Made by a program: the position numbers and the translations under genes | Shown: positions 43,540 through 51,647 of the stretch, piece by piece | Layout of the letters: each line of letters starts with the position of its first letter | Numbering within the stretch: position 1 is the first letter of the stretch | Origin: an uncultured Pseudogracilibacillus sp. | GTDB taxonomy: Bacteria > Bacillota > Bacilli > Bacillales > Amphibacillaceae | DNA length: 64,000 bases | Direction: 5' to 3' | NCBI GenBank assembly: GCA_937960785.1 | Contig: CALGOZ010000031.1 | Coordinates: 4,111 to 68,110, forward strand | The notes under the pieces: generated by a model | What the model was told of the DNA's origin: nothing | Seen by the model: only the letters and a program-made list of their open reading frames with translations | Database searches by the model: none

Positions 43540-46104
43540 TTATAGGCCACATTTTAACTGGGCACCACAGCTAGTGCACGTGTTACAGCCACCGACTTCA
43601 GCGACGTGACCATTACGACAAACTGGACAACGATCACCGACTTCTGAGCCGATTGTTACGTTTGTCTTTTCTAACTCTTGGATCGTATCCATTAAAACGA
43701 CTTTTGGCTGTTTTTCAACGACGTAATCATCATTAAATTCATCTTCAAAACTTAGTTGCTCTGCTTTTAACGTTAACACCTGTGAGTCCCGGCTACCATC
43801 GACATATACAGTTCCACCCTTGGCACCACCCCTATATAAACGACGGTATACTTTCTCGACTTGATCGACGGTATATCCTCGTGGCGCATTTACTGTTTTG
43901 GAAATTGAGCTGTCAATCCAACGCTGAATAACACATTGTGTATCAGCATGTTCTTCTGGTGACAACTCCATCGCTGTGACGAACCAGTCTGGTAAGTCGT
44001 TTTCATCGATATCAGGATTTTCTTTTAAATATTCTTCGACAATTTTCGCATTTACTTCAATAAATTTACCTAACCGGCCACTTCGGTAATACGAGAAGGA
44101 GAAGTACGGTTCTAAACCAGTACTTACACCGACCATCGTTCCCGTTGAGCCCGTTGGTGCAACAGTAAGTAGATGCGAGTTGCGAATACCGTATTTTAAA
44201 ATTCCTTGACGAATATCTTCAGGCATTTGTTTCATATAGCCAGTGTTAATGAAGGCTTCACGTAATTTTTTCGTTTCTTCTTCCGTTTCACCGACTAAAA
44301 ATGGAAAGCTACCTTTTTCCTTCGCTAATTCAATCGAAGTACGGTAAGCAGTTGTTGCGATCGTTTTGAAAATTTCATCGACTAATTTATTCCCTTCCTC
44401 AGAACCGTATCGCGTCTCTGTGTAAATAAGTAGATCGTGTAAACCCATTACACCAAGTCCGATACGACGTTCGCCGAGCGCTTGCTTTTTATTTTCTGGT
44501 AAAAAGTAAGGAGTCGCATCGATTACATTATCTTGCATACGTACGCCGACTTGTACGGTTTCTTTTAACTTTTCATAATCGACGGTTTTATTTTCCTTAT
44601 CCGCCATATTTGCTAAATTAATTGCTGCTAAGTTACAAACCGAATAGGGAGCTAACGGTTGTTCTCCACATGGATTTGTCGCAACTACTTTTTGACCGTA
44701 AGCTTTTGCATTCGTCATCTCATTTGCATTATCGATAAAGAAAATCCCAGGTTCTGCTGAATAAGTTGCACAAACGTTAATCAAATTCCATAATTCCCTT
44801 GCCCGAATTGTGCGATACGTACGAACGCCGTGGCCCATTTTTTCCCACTCACGGACATCGCCGACTTCGTGCCACTTCTCATTATAAATTTTCATTTCTT
44901 CTTCTGTATAATTTTCAACATCTGGGAAACGTAGCGCATATTCTTCATCATTTTCTACAGCTTCCATAAATTCATTCGTTAACGTTACTGAAATATTAGC
45001 ACCAGTTAAAAAATCTGGATTATGAACTGAATAAGTACCACCTTCACGAAGCTTTTCTTCCGCTTCTCTCATTGCAGCTTCCGTGAAACCACCCATACCG
45101 GGCATATGTTTATAATTAACGATTCCCTGATAAAGATCTTGTTCTGTTTCTGTCAGGGGTTCAAATTTTAATTTCTCTTTTGCTATTTCACGAATTTGCT
45201 CGTCATTTGTATTTTCGATTAAATAACGTAAAATTCGTGGGTTTTGCATTTTAGAAATAATAAATTCGATAATATCTGGATGCCAGTCGGCGAGCATAAT
45301 CATTTGCGCACCCCGGCGACTTCCCCCTTGTTCGACAAGGTGAGTTAGTTTTGCAATATCATCTAGCCATGAAACTGAACCAGATGACTTTCCATTTACT
45401 CCCCTTGCCAAGGTATTTCGTGGGCGTAATGTAGAACCATTCGTACCTACCCCACCTCCACGAGACATTATTTCCATCACTTGCTTACGATGCTCGGAAA
45501 TCCCTCCACGTGAATCCTTTACAAAAGGCATTACATAACAATTAAAGTAAGTTACTTCTGTTTCAGAGCCAGCACCGTATAAAACCCGTCCTGCCGGAAT
45601 AAAGTTTAAGGATGCTAATTGTTTTGAAAATTGTTCAAAAGCTTGTTTTTGTTTTTCTTCAGTCTTTTCTACTGAGGCAAGCCCCCGTGCATTTCGCATT
45701 GCGATTTGCTCATAATAAATTTCCAACGGTTTATCGATGACATCTAAATCCCGTTTAATGATTCCTGTTTCTGCTTCCCGTTCGTTTTCTAATACGGAAC
45801 GGAACTCTTCTGCAATTATAATTTCTGCTTCATTTTTTTCCCAATCGATCGATTGGATAAACCCATAACCACGGGCTGGAAATTTCGGATCTTGTTTAAC
45901 TGTTAAGACGACAAAGTCACCTGTTTTCAATGTCTTTTTTTCCGTATCCTTAAATGCATATCGATCTAACATAACAAGACGTGAAACACCTTCATGCGTA
46001 ATATGCATATCGGGTGTGATCGGATGAACTTGGGGAAATTGGGAAATATCCTCGTTTAATGCTTCGATATTAATTGACATTTCTGTTTCTAACGTCATCG
46101 ACAT
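43540..46104 (-). CDS. nrdJ: adenosylcobalamin-dependent (class II) ribonucleotide reductase
   Basis: Reduces ribonucleotides to deoxyribonucleotides using a B12-generated thiyl radical, so it needs neither oxygen nor an iron cofactor. 854 residues. Landmarks are the N-terminal FNCYVMPF segment, SRGGGVGTNGSTLRPR, the active-site region NPCGEQPLAPYSVCNLAAINL, the ATPTGSTGT-like loop APTGSTGTM, and a C-terminal zinc-ribbon tail with four CxxC cysteines (CPVCRNGH and CTSCG). ATG 46104 follows GGGAG at 9 bases. It is monocistronic, with NrdR boxes over its promoter. I see no cobalamin riboswitch in the short leader. Confidence 0.95.
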   Translation of the reverse strand: MSMTLETEMSINIEALNEDISQFPQVHPITPDMHITHEGVSRLVMLDRYAFKDTEKKTLKTGDFVVLTVKQDPKFPARGYGFIQSIDWEKNEAEIIIAEEFRSVLENEREAETGIIKRDLDVIDKPLEIYYEQIAMRNARGLASVEKTEEKQKQAFEQFSKQLASLNFIPAGRVLYGAGSETEVTYFNCYVMPFVKDSRGGISEHRKQVMEIMSRGGGVGTNGSTLRPRNTLARGVNGKSSGSVSWLDDIAKLTHLVEQGGSRRGAQMIMLADWHPDIIEFIISKMQNPRILRYLIENTNDEQIREIAKEKLKFEPLTETEQDLYQGIVNYKHMPGMGGFTEAAMREAEEKLREGGTYSVHNPDFLTGANISVTLTNEFMEAVENDEEYALRFPDVENYTEEEMKIYNEKWHEVGDVREWEKMGHGVRTYRTIRARELWNLINVCATYSAEPGIFFIDNANEMTNAKAYGQKVVATNPCGEQPLAPYSVCNLAAINLANMADKENKTVDYEKLKETVQVGVRMQDNVIDATPYFLPENKKQALGERRIGLGVMGLHDLLIYTETRYGSEEGNKLVDEIFKTIATTAYRTSIELAKEKGSFPFLVGETEEETKKLREAFINTGYMKQMPEDIRQGILKYGIRNSHLLTVAPTGSTGTMVGVSTGLEPYFSFSYYRSGRLGKFIEVNAKIVEEYLKENPDIDENDLPDWFVTAMELSPEEHADTQCVIQRWIDSSISKTVNAPRGYTVDQVEKVYRRLYRGGAKGGTVYVDGSRDSQVLTLKAEQLSFEDEFNDDYVVEKQPKVVLMDTIQELEKTNVTIGSEVGDRCPVCRNGHVAEVGGCNTCTSCGAQLKCGL

Positions 46105-46180
46105 TCATCATCGCTCCCTTTTATCAAAATAATTATATGTATGTTTCGACTATTAATAATGTACACAACTCTGAAGAAAA

Positions 46181-46226
46181 AATCAATATCTTGTAGTTAA
46201 AAACTTTTCAAAACTATATATAGAGT
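46181..46226 (-). promoter_or_regulatory. tandem NrdR boxes upstream of nrdJ
   Basis: Two imperfect 16-base palindromes, cores CAATATCTTGT (46184-46194) and CTATATATAG (46214-46223), start 30 bases apart. NrdR repressor boxes come in pairs about three helical turns apart. The upstream box (46211-46226) covers the -10 element of the nrdJ promoter. Confidence 0.65.
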
Positions 46227-46245
46227 GTTTGCAATTGTTCGACAA
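46217..46245 (-). promoter_or_regulatory. candidate nrdJ promoter
   Basis: Minus-strand TTGTCG (46245-46240), a 17-base spacer and TATATA (46222-46217). The -10 lies inside an NrdR box. The leader to the ATG is about 105 bases. Confidence 0.5.
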
Positions 46246-46342
46246 ATTTTTAAAATTACCCAAAAACTATAATTTCATAATAAAAGAATTGACAGCGTCA
46301 CCTATTATAACAAACAAAACAGAAAATGAAATGATTATTCAT

Positions 46343-46371
46343 TTGTAAATTAGCACATTTAAATCTATAAT
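46343..46371 (+). promoter_or_regulatory. sigma-A promoter of yqhL
   Basis: TTGTAA (46343-46348), a 17-base spacer and the perfect TATAAT (46366-46371), 45 bases before the yqhL ATG. Confidence 0.7.
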
Positions 46372-46415
46372 AATTAATGGAATCAACGTTTATTATGGTA
46401 TTGGAGGATTTTTTT

Positions 46416-46814
46416 ATGAGCGGATGGTATATACTAATCATCATTTTAATCGCATTTATCGGTTATTATTTATTCGTTTATTTCCGACAGAAAAAATATT
46501 TGACTTTCTTAACTCAAGATGAGTTTATCGAAGGCTATCGAAAAGCCCAACTAATCGATGTACGGGAACCGAACGAATTTGAAAAGGGACATATTCGCGG
46601 GGCACGAAACATCCCCTTAACCCAACTAAAACAGTCCTTAGCAGCCATTCGGCCAGATAGACCGGTCTATTTATATTGTCAGAATACGAGTCGTTCCACT
46701 CGTGCTGCTCATATTTTATACAAAAACGATTACGAAGATATTAATGTTTTACGTGGTGGGTTTAAAAAGTGGACAGGTAAAGTTAACACAAAAACTAGGT
46801 TACAAAGATATTAA
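46416..46814 (+). CDS. yqhL: membrane-anchored rhodanese-like protein YqhL
   Basis: N-terminal transmembrane helix (ILIIILIAFIGYYLFVYF) followed by one rhodanese domain with the substrate motif IDVREPNEFEKGHIRGARNIP and the active-site Cys in YLYCQNTSRS, a standard CxxxxR loop, so it should be catalytically competent in sulfur transfer. 132 residues from ATG 46416 behind GGAGG; the in-frame ATG at 46377 has no ribosome binding site and overlaps the promoter's start site. Physiological substrate unknown. It is monocistronic. Confidence 0.9.
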   Translation: MSGWYILIIILIAFIGYYLFVYFRQKKYLTFLTQDEFIEGYRKAQLIDVREPNEFEKGHIRGARNIPLTQLKQSLAAIRPDRPVYLYCQNTSRSTRAAHILYKNDYEDINVLRGGFKKWTGKVNTKTRLQRY

Positions 46815-46836
46815 TTTGTAACCTAGTTTTTTTATG
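46791..46836 (+). terminator. perfect terminator that includes the yqhL stop codon
   Basis: Sixteen-base perfect arms AAAACTAGGTTACAAA (46791-46806) and its complement (46815-46830), followed by TTTT. The TAA stop lies between them. Confidence 0.93.
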
Positions 46837-46905
46837 AATTTTTTTTGAAAAACCGACCATACTACAACGTAACAAATTGCTTTCCTATAAGGATGAAGAA
46901 AACTG

Positions 46906-48525
46906 ATGATAGTATATAAGCGAGATCGTTCCTTTAGTAGTGAGCTAGAACAAGCCTTACAAAATCAAGACCAATTGACGAATTGGTCCTTATTTTCTTT
47001 ACTATATGATTATAAAAAAGAGACAACGATTAAACAGTTCGATGAATTACGTTCTTTAGATTATTTACAACATATTGATTTTTTAAATCATCAAATCGAT
47101 GCTGCGAATCGTGTCATTAACGAAATGAATGGTCGAGCTATTTTAGCTGATGAAGTGGGATTAGGAAAGACGATTCAAGCAGGCTTAATTTTAAAAGAAT
47201 ATTTACTACGACAGGTCGTCACTCGAGTTTTAATTTTAGTCCCTTCATCTTTAATAAATCAATGGGTACAGGAGCTATATGAAAAATTTTATATCAAAGC
47301 GACGATCTATCGTAAAAATTATCGTTGGGATGAACATCCGATTATGATTGCTTCAATTGATCTTGCAAAACGTTCACCTCATCGAGAAGAAATTTTAAAC
47401 ATTGAGTATGATTTGCTAATCGTCGACGAGGCCCATCGCTTAAAAAATGAAAAAACAATCAACCACCAATTTGTAAGATCAATAAAGAAAAAATATTGTT
47501 TATTACTCACCGCAACACCAATTCAAAATGACATCGTAGAGCTATTCAATTTAGTATCGATTATTAAACCTGGCTTGTTAGGTGATTTAGAATCTTTTAA
47601 GAAGACCTATGTCAGAAAAAAGGCCGACCAACGTCCTCTTCATCGATTAATTCAACGGGTAATGGTAAGAAATCGTCGTAAGGAGACAATTTTAGATGAT
47701 GTAAAGCGAAATATCGAAACAGTCTGGCTTTCTTTTTCTGAGGAAGAACAACAAGTTTACGACGAACTTGCTGAAGCGCTCCAGCAAGCCCCTGCATTTT
47801 CTTCCTTAGTCTATTTAAAAGAGCTTTGTTCATCCCGTGAAGCCTGTTATGTTTCGTTACAAAAATGCGAAAGCGAATCGTTACAAGCAAAATTACCGAC
47901 AATTTTATCAAAAATTGAACAACTTCCTCACCATCAAAAAGCAAAAAAACTTGTTGAAAAAATAAAAGAAATTGGTTCAGAAAAAATTATCGTTTTTACG
48001 CAGTATCGAGCGACCCAATATTACTTACAATGGTTTTTGCAACAACATAATATAAATTCAATATCCTTCTACGGTGGTCTGAAACGTGGAAGAAAAGAAT
48101 GGATCACTCATTTATTTAAGAACCATTATCAAGTGTTAATCGCAACAGAAGCCGGGGGAGAAGGAATTAACCTACAGTTTTGTCACCATATGATTAACTA
48201 TGACTTACCGTGGAATCCGATGCAGATCGAACAACGAATCGGTCGAATCCATCGTTACGGTCAAAAAAATGATGTAAAAGTGTATAACTTTGCCTTAAAA
48301 AATACAATTGAAGAACACGTCATTCATCTCCTTTATGAAAAAATTAACGTATTTGAAAAAGTAATCGGTGAATTAGATGATATACTCGAACGATTAAATA
48401 TTCATAGTATGGAAGACGAAATGCGAAAGATTATCGAAAAATCCCAATCCGTTGGAGAGGCGAAAATAAAATTAAATCATTTACTTCATGTTATAGAAGA
48501 TGTCGCGGAAAATGAGGGAACTTAG
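46906..48525 (+). CDS. yqhH: SNF2-family helicase YqhH
   Basis: Swi2/Snf2 DNA-dependent ATPase. Motif I is ADEVGLGKTIQAG, motif II the DEAH box in LLIVDEAHRLKN, motif III LLTATPIQND, motif V EAGGEGINLQFC and motif VI QRIGRIHRYGQ, all intact. 539 residues with no extra domains. The start ATG 46906 has only AAGGA, 12 bases away. It is paired with yqhG two bases downstream, as in B. subtilis; such RapA-like proteins may act on RNA polymerase or DNA repair, but the role of YqhH is not established. Confidence 0.92.
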   Translation: MIVYKRDRSFSSELEQALQNQDQLTNWSLFSLLYDYKKETTIKQFDELRSLDYLQHIDFLNHQIDAANRVINEMNGRAILADEVGLGKTIQAGLILKEYLLRQVVTRVLILVPSSLINQWVQELYEKFYIKATIYRKNYRWDEHPIMIASIDLAKRSPHREEILNIEYDLLIVDEAHRLKNEKTINHQFVRSIKKKYCLLLTATPIQNDIVELFNLVSIIKPGLLGDLESFKKTYVRKKADQRPLHRLIQRVMVRNRRKETILDDVKRNIETVWLSFSEEEQQVYDELAEALQQAPAFSSLVYLKELCSSREACYVSLQKCESESLQAKLPTILSKIEQLPHHQKAKKLVEKIKEIGSEKIIVFTQYRATQYYLQWFLQQHNINSISFYGGLKRGRKEWITHLFKNHYQVLIATEAGGEGINLQFCHHMINYDLPWNPMQIEQRIGRIHRYGQKNDVKVYNFALKNTIEEHVIHLLYEKINVFEKVIGELDDILERLNIHSMEDEMRKIIEKSQSVGEAKIKLNHLLHVIEDVAENEGT

Positions 48526-48527
48526 CA

Positions 48528-49310
48528 ATGAGTAATTTAGAGATCGATACCTTTTTAACGACATTTTTTGCAAGTAATCGATGTCACGTAAAACAATTAG
48601 AAGATAAAGTGCTCGAGATTCAATTGACTGAAGAAATGGATCGGGCGATTATGAACCGTCCATTTTATTGGCACTATGTAAAAGCGATGAATGGTCAAGG
48701 CGAGCCACTTACGTTACGTTTTTACACTGATATCAGAACTTCTCCTCCAAATGCCGAATGGATTCATTTTGGAACACCGCGAATGAATGACATTTGTCAT
48801 GAATTAGAGAAGACAGGCCGTTTTGTTCAAGCTTTTCAACAATTAAATGTACAAACTCAAACACCCCTCCACCCTTGGTTATTATTAAATGTTGAAATTA
48901 CGTATAAAGGAATGCAGTTACGGGAGGAAATATATTCACTCGGATTAAATTTAATTAATGGACAAATCGTCTCAAAGATGATGGAAAATCTTAATCAAAT
49001 TTCCCTTCATCGATTAATCTCACCAAATTGTTACACGATTAGTCCTTTAATTAAATTACAAAGTGGCTATAAACGATTAGAACAGTTTTTAACCGATTAT
49101 ATTGAAAAGCAGGATAAACGTTGGGCATTAAAAAGTATTCATTTGTTGAAAGAGGAGCTTTTGCTTTTATCGCACTTTTTCATCGAAGAATCGAAACGAA
49201 CAGAAATGAAAAACGAAGTTCTCCTAGCTTACGAACGATACTATCCCGAAATTCATTGGCATGTGATTAACGGAGGGATCCTCTACCTGCATCCATCAAC
49301 TTTACAGTAA
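48528..49310 (+). CDS. yqhG: YqhG family protein
   Basis: 260-residue soluble protein of unknown function, recognised by its place beside yqhH and by features of the family (IDTFLTTFFASNRCHV at the N terminus, the IMNRPFYWHYVKAMNG motif, and the IHFGTPRMNDI region). No transmembrane helix or catalytic motif is evident. Its ATG is two bases after the yqhH stop, which suggests that the two act together. The glycine cleavage genes that follow yqhH in B. subtilis are not here. Confidence 0.82.
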   Translation: MSNLEIDTFLTTFFASNRCHVKQLEDKVLEIQLTEEMDRAIMNRPFYWHYVKAMNGQGEPLTLRFYTDIRTSPPNAEWIHFGTPRMNDICHELEKTGRFVQAFQQLNVQTQTPLHPWLLLNVEITYKGMQLREEIYSLGLNLINGQIVSKMMENLNQISLHRLISPNCYTISPLIKLQSGYKRLEQFLTDYIEKQDKRWALKSIHLLKEELLLLSHFFIEESKRTEMKNEVLLAYERYYPEIHWHVINGGILYLHPSTLQ

Positions 49311-49314
49311 CAAA

Positions 49315-49357
49315 AAACGGATTGAATCTAACAGTGATTCAATCCGTTTCTTTTTGT
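49315..49357 (+). terminator. terminator of the yqhH-yqhG operon
   Basis: Perfect 14-base arms AAACGGATTGAATC (49315-49328) and GATTCAATCCGTTT (49336-49349), then CTTTTTG. Confidence 0.93.
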
Positions 49358-49397
49358 ATGTACTTTTCTAAATCAGTTTTCTCGCAAAACGAAAGTA

Positions 49398-49436
49398 AAA
49401 ACTCCCGCTCATGAAATATAAGCCGGGAATTTTACA
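49398..49436 (-). terminator. terminator of yqgY
   Basis: ACTCCCGCT and GCCGGGAATTTT (49400-49433) pair with a one-base bulge; TTTTTAC follows on the minus strand. Confidence 0.55.
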
Positions 49437-49438
49437 GT

Positions 49439-49681
49439 TTAATGACCAAATCCTGGTACCATAATAAATTCTGTATACCATGTAAATCCAATCATAAACA
49501 CTGTTAAGTATGCTCCAAATAAGTACATATACATACGTTCTGAAAGTTTTAAATAACTAATTGCAAGGAAAAATGCAGTTTGAACAAGGAATAAAATTGC
49601 AGGAATATACATTTCACCTACGTAGAACATGACGGCGAAGACTCCTGTCCAAAACGCAATAACACGAAACATACGATCCAT
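49439..49681 (-). CDS. yqgY: DUF2626 membrane protein YqgY
   Basis: Small membrane protein of 80 residues with three hydrophobic helices (VIAFWTGVFAVMFYVGEM, AILFLVQTAFFLAISYL, YLFGAYLTVFMIGFTWY). DUF2626 family, function unknown; the same neighbour of comG as in B. subtilis. ATG 49681 follows AAAGGAGGGGG. The 177 bases between it and comGG show no clear feature. Confidence 0.85.
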   Translation of the reverse strand: MDRMFRVIAFWTGVFAVMFYVGEMYIPAILFLVQTAFFLAISYLKLSERMYMYLFGAYLTVFMIGFTWYTEFIMVPGFGH

Positions 49682-49858
49682 GCTTTTCCCCCTCCTTTGA
49701 TGTTTACCTTATACAGAACTCATTATAAACTACCGATAAAATAATGTAAAGTAATCTTCTTATTAAAATCCTTCGTTACCTTTAGTTGTTCGAATTCGTT
49801 AACAATTTTATCACTTTTCTTGCTTAGTTTAAACTTTTTTAAAGAAATTATACAACAT

Positions 49859-50233
49859 TTACTTTTCATTATTAACCACAAGTTCAATGAAAAATTCCGT
49901 ATTTTGATCTGTTATAATATCCAAATATATTTTATACGTATGAGCTTTTTTCTTTTCATATTGCAATGAAACATCACCTTGCGGAAAGGTATAAGTGAGT
50001 TCTCCCCTTTCTCTTAATTCTTCTGTTTCTAACGCTTGTATGAAATTAAGTTTAGTCATTTCAACAAGCGTTTCTGTTTTTAATTGTTCGTATAAGTGAT
50101 TGCTAATTTTAAGTTCATTTTGATAAATTGTAATACTCGTTGTGACGACAGAAAAGATAATAAAAAAAATAAATAGTACAAATGGTAAGAAAAACGCCCG
50201 CTCATTTCTAAGGAACGAGTAAAATCCTTTCAT
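49859..50233 (-). CDS. comGG: competence pilus minor pseudopilin ComGG
   Basis: Last gene of the comG operon, 124 residues. A single N-terminal hydrophobic helix (FFLPFVLFIFFIIFSVVTTS) and a soluble C-terminal domain. It lacks a prepilin peptidase motif, as expected for ComGG. Sequence similarity to known ComGG is weak; I assign it by position, size and topology. ATG 50233 follows GGGGGA and overlaps the end of comGF by 26 bases. Confidence 0.75.
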   Translation of the reverse strand: MKGFYSFLRNERAFFLPFVLFIFFIIFSVVTTSITIYQNELKISNHLYEQLKTETLVEMTKLNFIQALETEELRERGELTYTFPQGDVSLQYEKKKAHTYKIYLDIITDQNTEFFIELVVNNEK

Positions 50234-50651
50234 AACTTTCCCCCGATAATAAGGTCAACGTTACTTTAAGACCTTCTGGATGACCTGTGATAGAAAAACT
50301 TTTTACATTTTGATGATATACCTCATGCCCTTGAAAATTGACACGTCGACGTAGTACATTACCATACAATTCAATCCTATTATTTCCTTCTTCATTGATG
50401 TACGTTAATTGATTTTTCGAATAAGTCACTTCGCTTGCACGGTACAACTCATTTTGAATAATAAAAAATAGTTGATGAACAGACATACTCGACTGCATTG
50501 GCAATACAGTTATTTTCGTTAAGGCGAATAACAATAATGGTAAAACAATACTAATCATCATTAAACGAAGGAGCGAACTAAGTAACGTAAAACCATCTTC
50601 ATCATTTTTGGAGTCGATATAAACAGAGATTTTCCTTTTTATCCTTTGCAT
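50208..50651 (-). CDS. comGF: competence protein ComGF
   Basis: Minor pseudopilin-like protein, 147 residues. The region DGFTLLSSLLRLMMIS resembles a degenerate prepilin motif G|FTLLE with Ser at +5, followed by a hydrophobic helix; the C-terminal half is beta-rich. Position between comGE and comGG and the length support the call. It overlaps comGE by 50 bases. The ATG has only weak Shine-Dalgarno support, which fits coupled translation. Confidence 0.78.
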   Translation of the reverse strand: MQRIKRKISVYIDSKNDEDGFTLLSSLLRLMMISIVLPLLLFALTKITVLPMQSSMSVHQLFFIIQNELYRASEVTYSKNQLTYINEEGNNRIELYGNVLRRRVNFQGHEVYHQNVKSFSITGHPEGLKVTLTLLSGESYERILLVP

Positions 50652-50937
50652 TCGTCCAACTAATACACCCCTTTATATATGGAGATTCATCGAAAAAATG
50701 AAATGTTACGACGGAAGAATCGATCTCTTTTTCATAGAAATAGCTTCCCATACCCTTTTTATAAACTACTTCTTTTAATTCATTATATAAAGCTAAAGAA
50801 TACATAGTTCGCTTATGAAGGAGATCTTTTTCCGTCGTAATCTTCGAATAAAGCGGCATTATTGTAATGGCAAGAATAAGTACAATTTGTAAGCTAAGTA
50901 AGGTTTCGACCCAAATAAATCCTCTACTGTTCCACAT
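50602..50937 (-). CDS. comGE: competence protein ComGE
   Basis: Minor pseudopilin of the transformation pilus. N-terminal motif RGFIWVETLLSLQIVLILAI, where GFIWVE is a prepilin cleavage site with the conserved Glu at +5. The frame opens to 50970, but ATG 50937 (MWNSRGF) follows AAGGGA and places the motif in the usual position, giving 111 residues. It overlaps comGD by 14 bases. Confidence 0.78.
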   Translation of the reverse strand: MWNSRGFIWVETLLSLQIVLILAITIMPLYSKITTEKDLLHKRTMYSLALYNELKEVVYKKGMGSYFYEKEIDSSVVTFHFFDESPYIKGCISWTNAKDKKENLCLYRLQK

Positions 50938-51340
50938 AAAAACGTCCCTTCCCAAAAGGATATACGACACGATATACGTGATTGTTATATTTGTACCGGT
51001 ATGTATAGGGCTGGCGAATTGTACCGGAGGATGCGTAGGATATTTGATAATTTGGATTCGTTAAATGTAAAGGTTCTGGTAACGTTCGATATATAAGGTC
51101 GTTATTTCCTAAATTAATAACGTAACTCGATCGATATAAATTAATTCGACCGTAAGTAGGTCTGTATAACATTTGATTCTGTAAAAATAAATTATCACTT
51201 TCAAACAAAGTAAAGAAATGTCGTTGTTCCTGACTCCGAACAGTTTCCGAGAACTTCGGTAGTAAAAAAATGGTTAAAAGAGAAGTAATCGCAAGAACGA
51301 CTAACATTTCCATCATTGTAAATCCCCGTTGGTTACTCAT
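50924..51340 (-). CDS. comGD: competence pseudopilin ComGD
   Basis: Type IV pseudopilin of the DNA-uptake pilus. Cleavage by ComC is expected at G|FTMMEMLVVLAI in the N terminus, followed by a membrane helix and a globular domain. The frame opens to 51385, but ATG 51340 (MSNQRGF) has TGGAGA in front and a short leader, giving 138 residues. It overlaps comGC by 8 bases. Confidence 0.88.
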   Translation of the reverse strand: MSNQRGFTMMEMLVVLAITSLLTIFLLPKFSETVRSQEQRHFFTLFESDNLFLQNQMLYRPTYGRINLYRSSYVINLGNNDLIYRTLPEPLHLTNPNYQISYASSGTIRQPYTYRYKYNNHVYRVVYPFGKGRFYVEQ

Positions 51341-51635
51341 AATATATTTCTCCATTTGCGCGCATTTTAATTGTTTTACCATCACCGCACTTTAAATGCT
51401 TCTCCTCTATATAGTTTTTTGACAAAAGCGTTTGTAGGTTTCCTGGTTTCTCTTTATGATCTAATTCATAAGCCACTACTTGACTTTGCACTAATTCTAC
51501 TTGAGCATCGCAACCTTGAGCATGGATGTTAGAAGATCGTTTTGCGATATTAGGGACAATTAACAAAATTAAAATAGATATGATTAAAAGTACGATTAAC
51601 ATTTCCACTAAAGTAAAAGCTTCCTCACGTTTCAT
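51333..51635 (-). CDS. comGC: major competence pseudopilin ComGC
   Basis: Main subunit of the transformation pseudopilus, 100 residues. Prepilin motif EEA|FTLVEMLIVLLI, with Ala rather than Gly at -1, which some Bacillales ComGC proteins also have. Two cysteines (GCDAQ and LKCGDG) match the conserved intramolecular disulfide. ATG 51635 follows AAGGAGG. It lies 12 bases after comGB. Confidence 0.94.
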   Translation of the reverse strand: MKREEAFTLVEMLIVLLIISILILLIVPNIAKRSSNIHAQGCDAQVELVQSQVVAYELDHKEKPGNLQTLLSKNYIEEKHLKCGDGKTIKMRANGEIYYE

Positions 51636-51647
51636 TCATATACCTCC

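Noticed and set aside
46290..46310. Plus-strand TTGACA followed by TATAAC upstream of yqhL
   Set aside because: The spacer is only 12 bases; the TTGTAA-17-TATAAT pair further on is far better.
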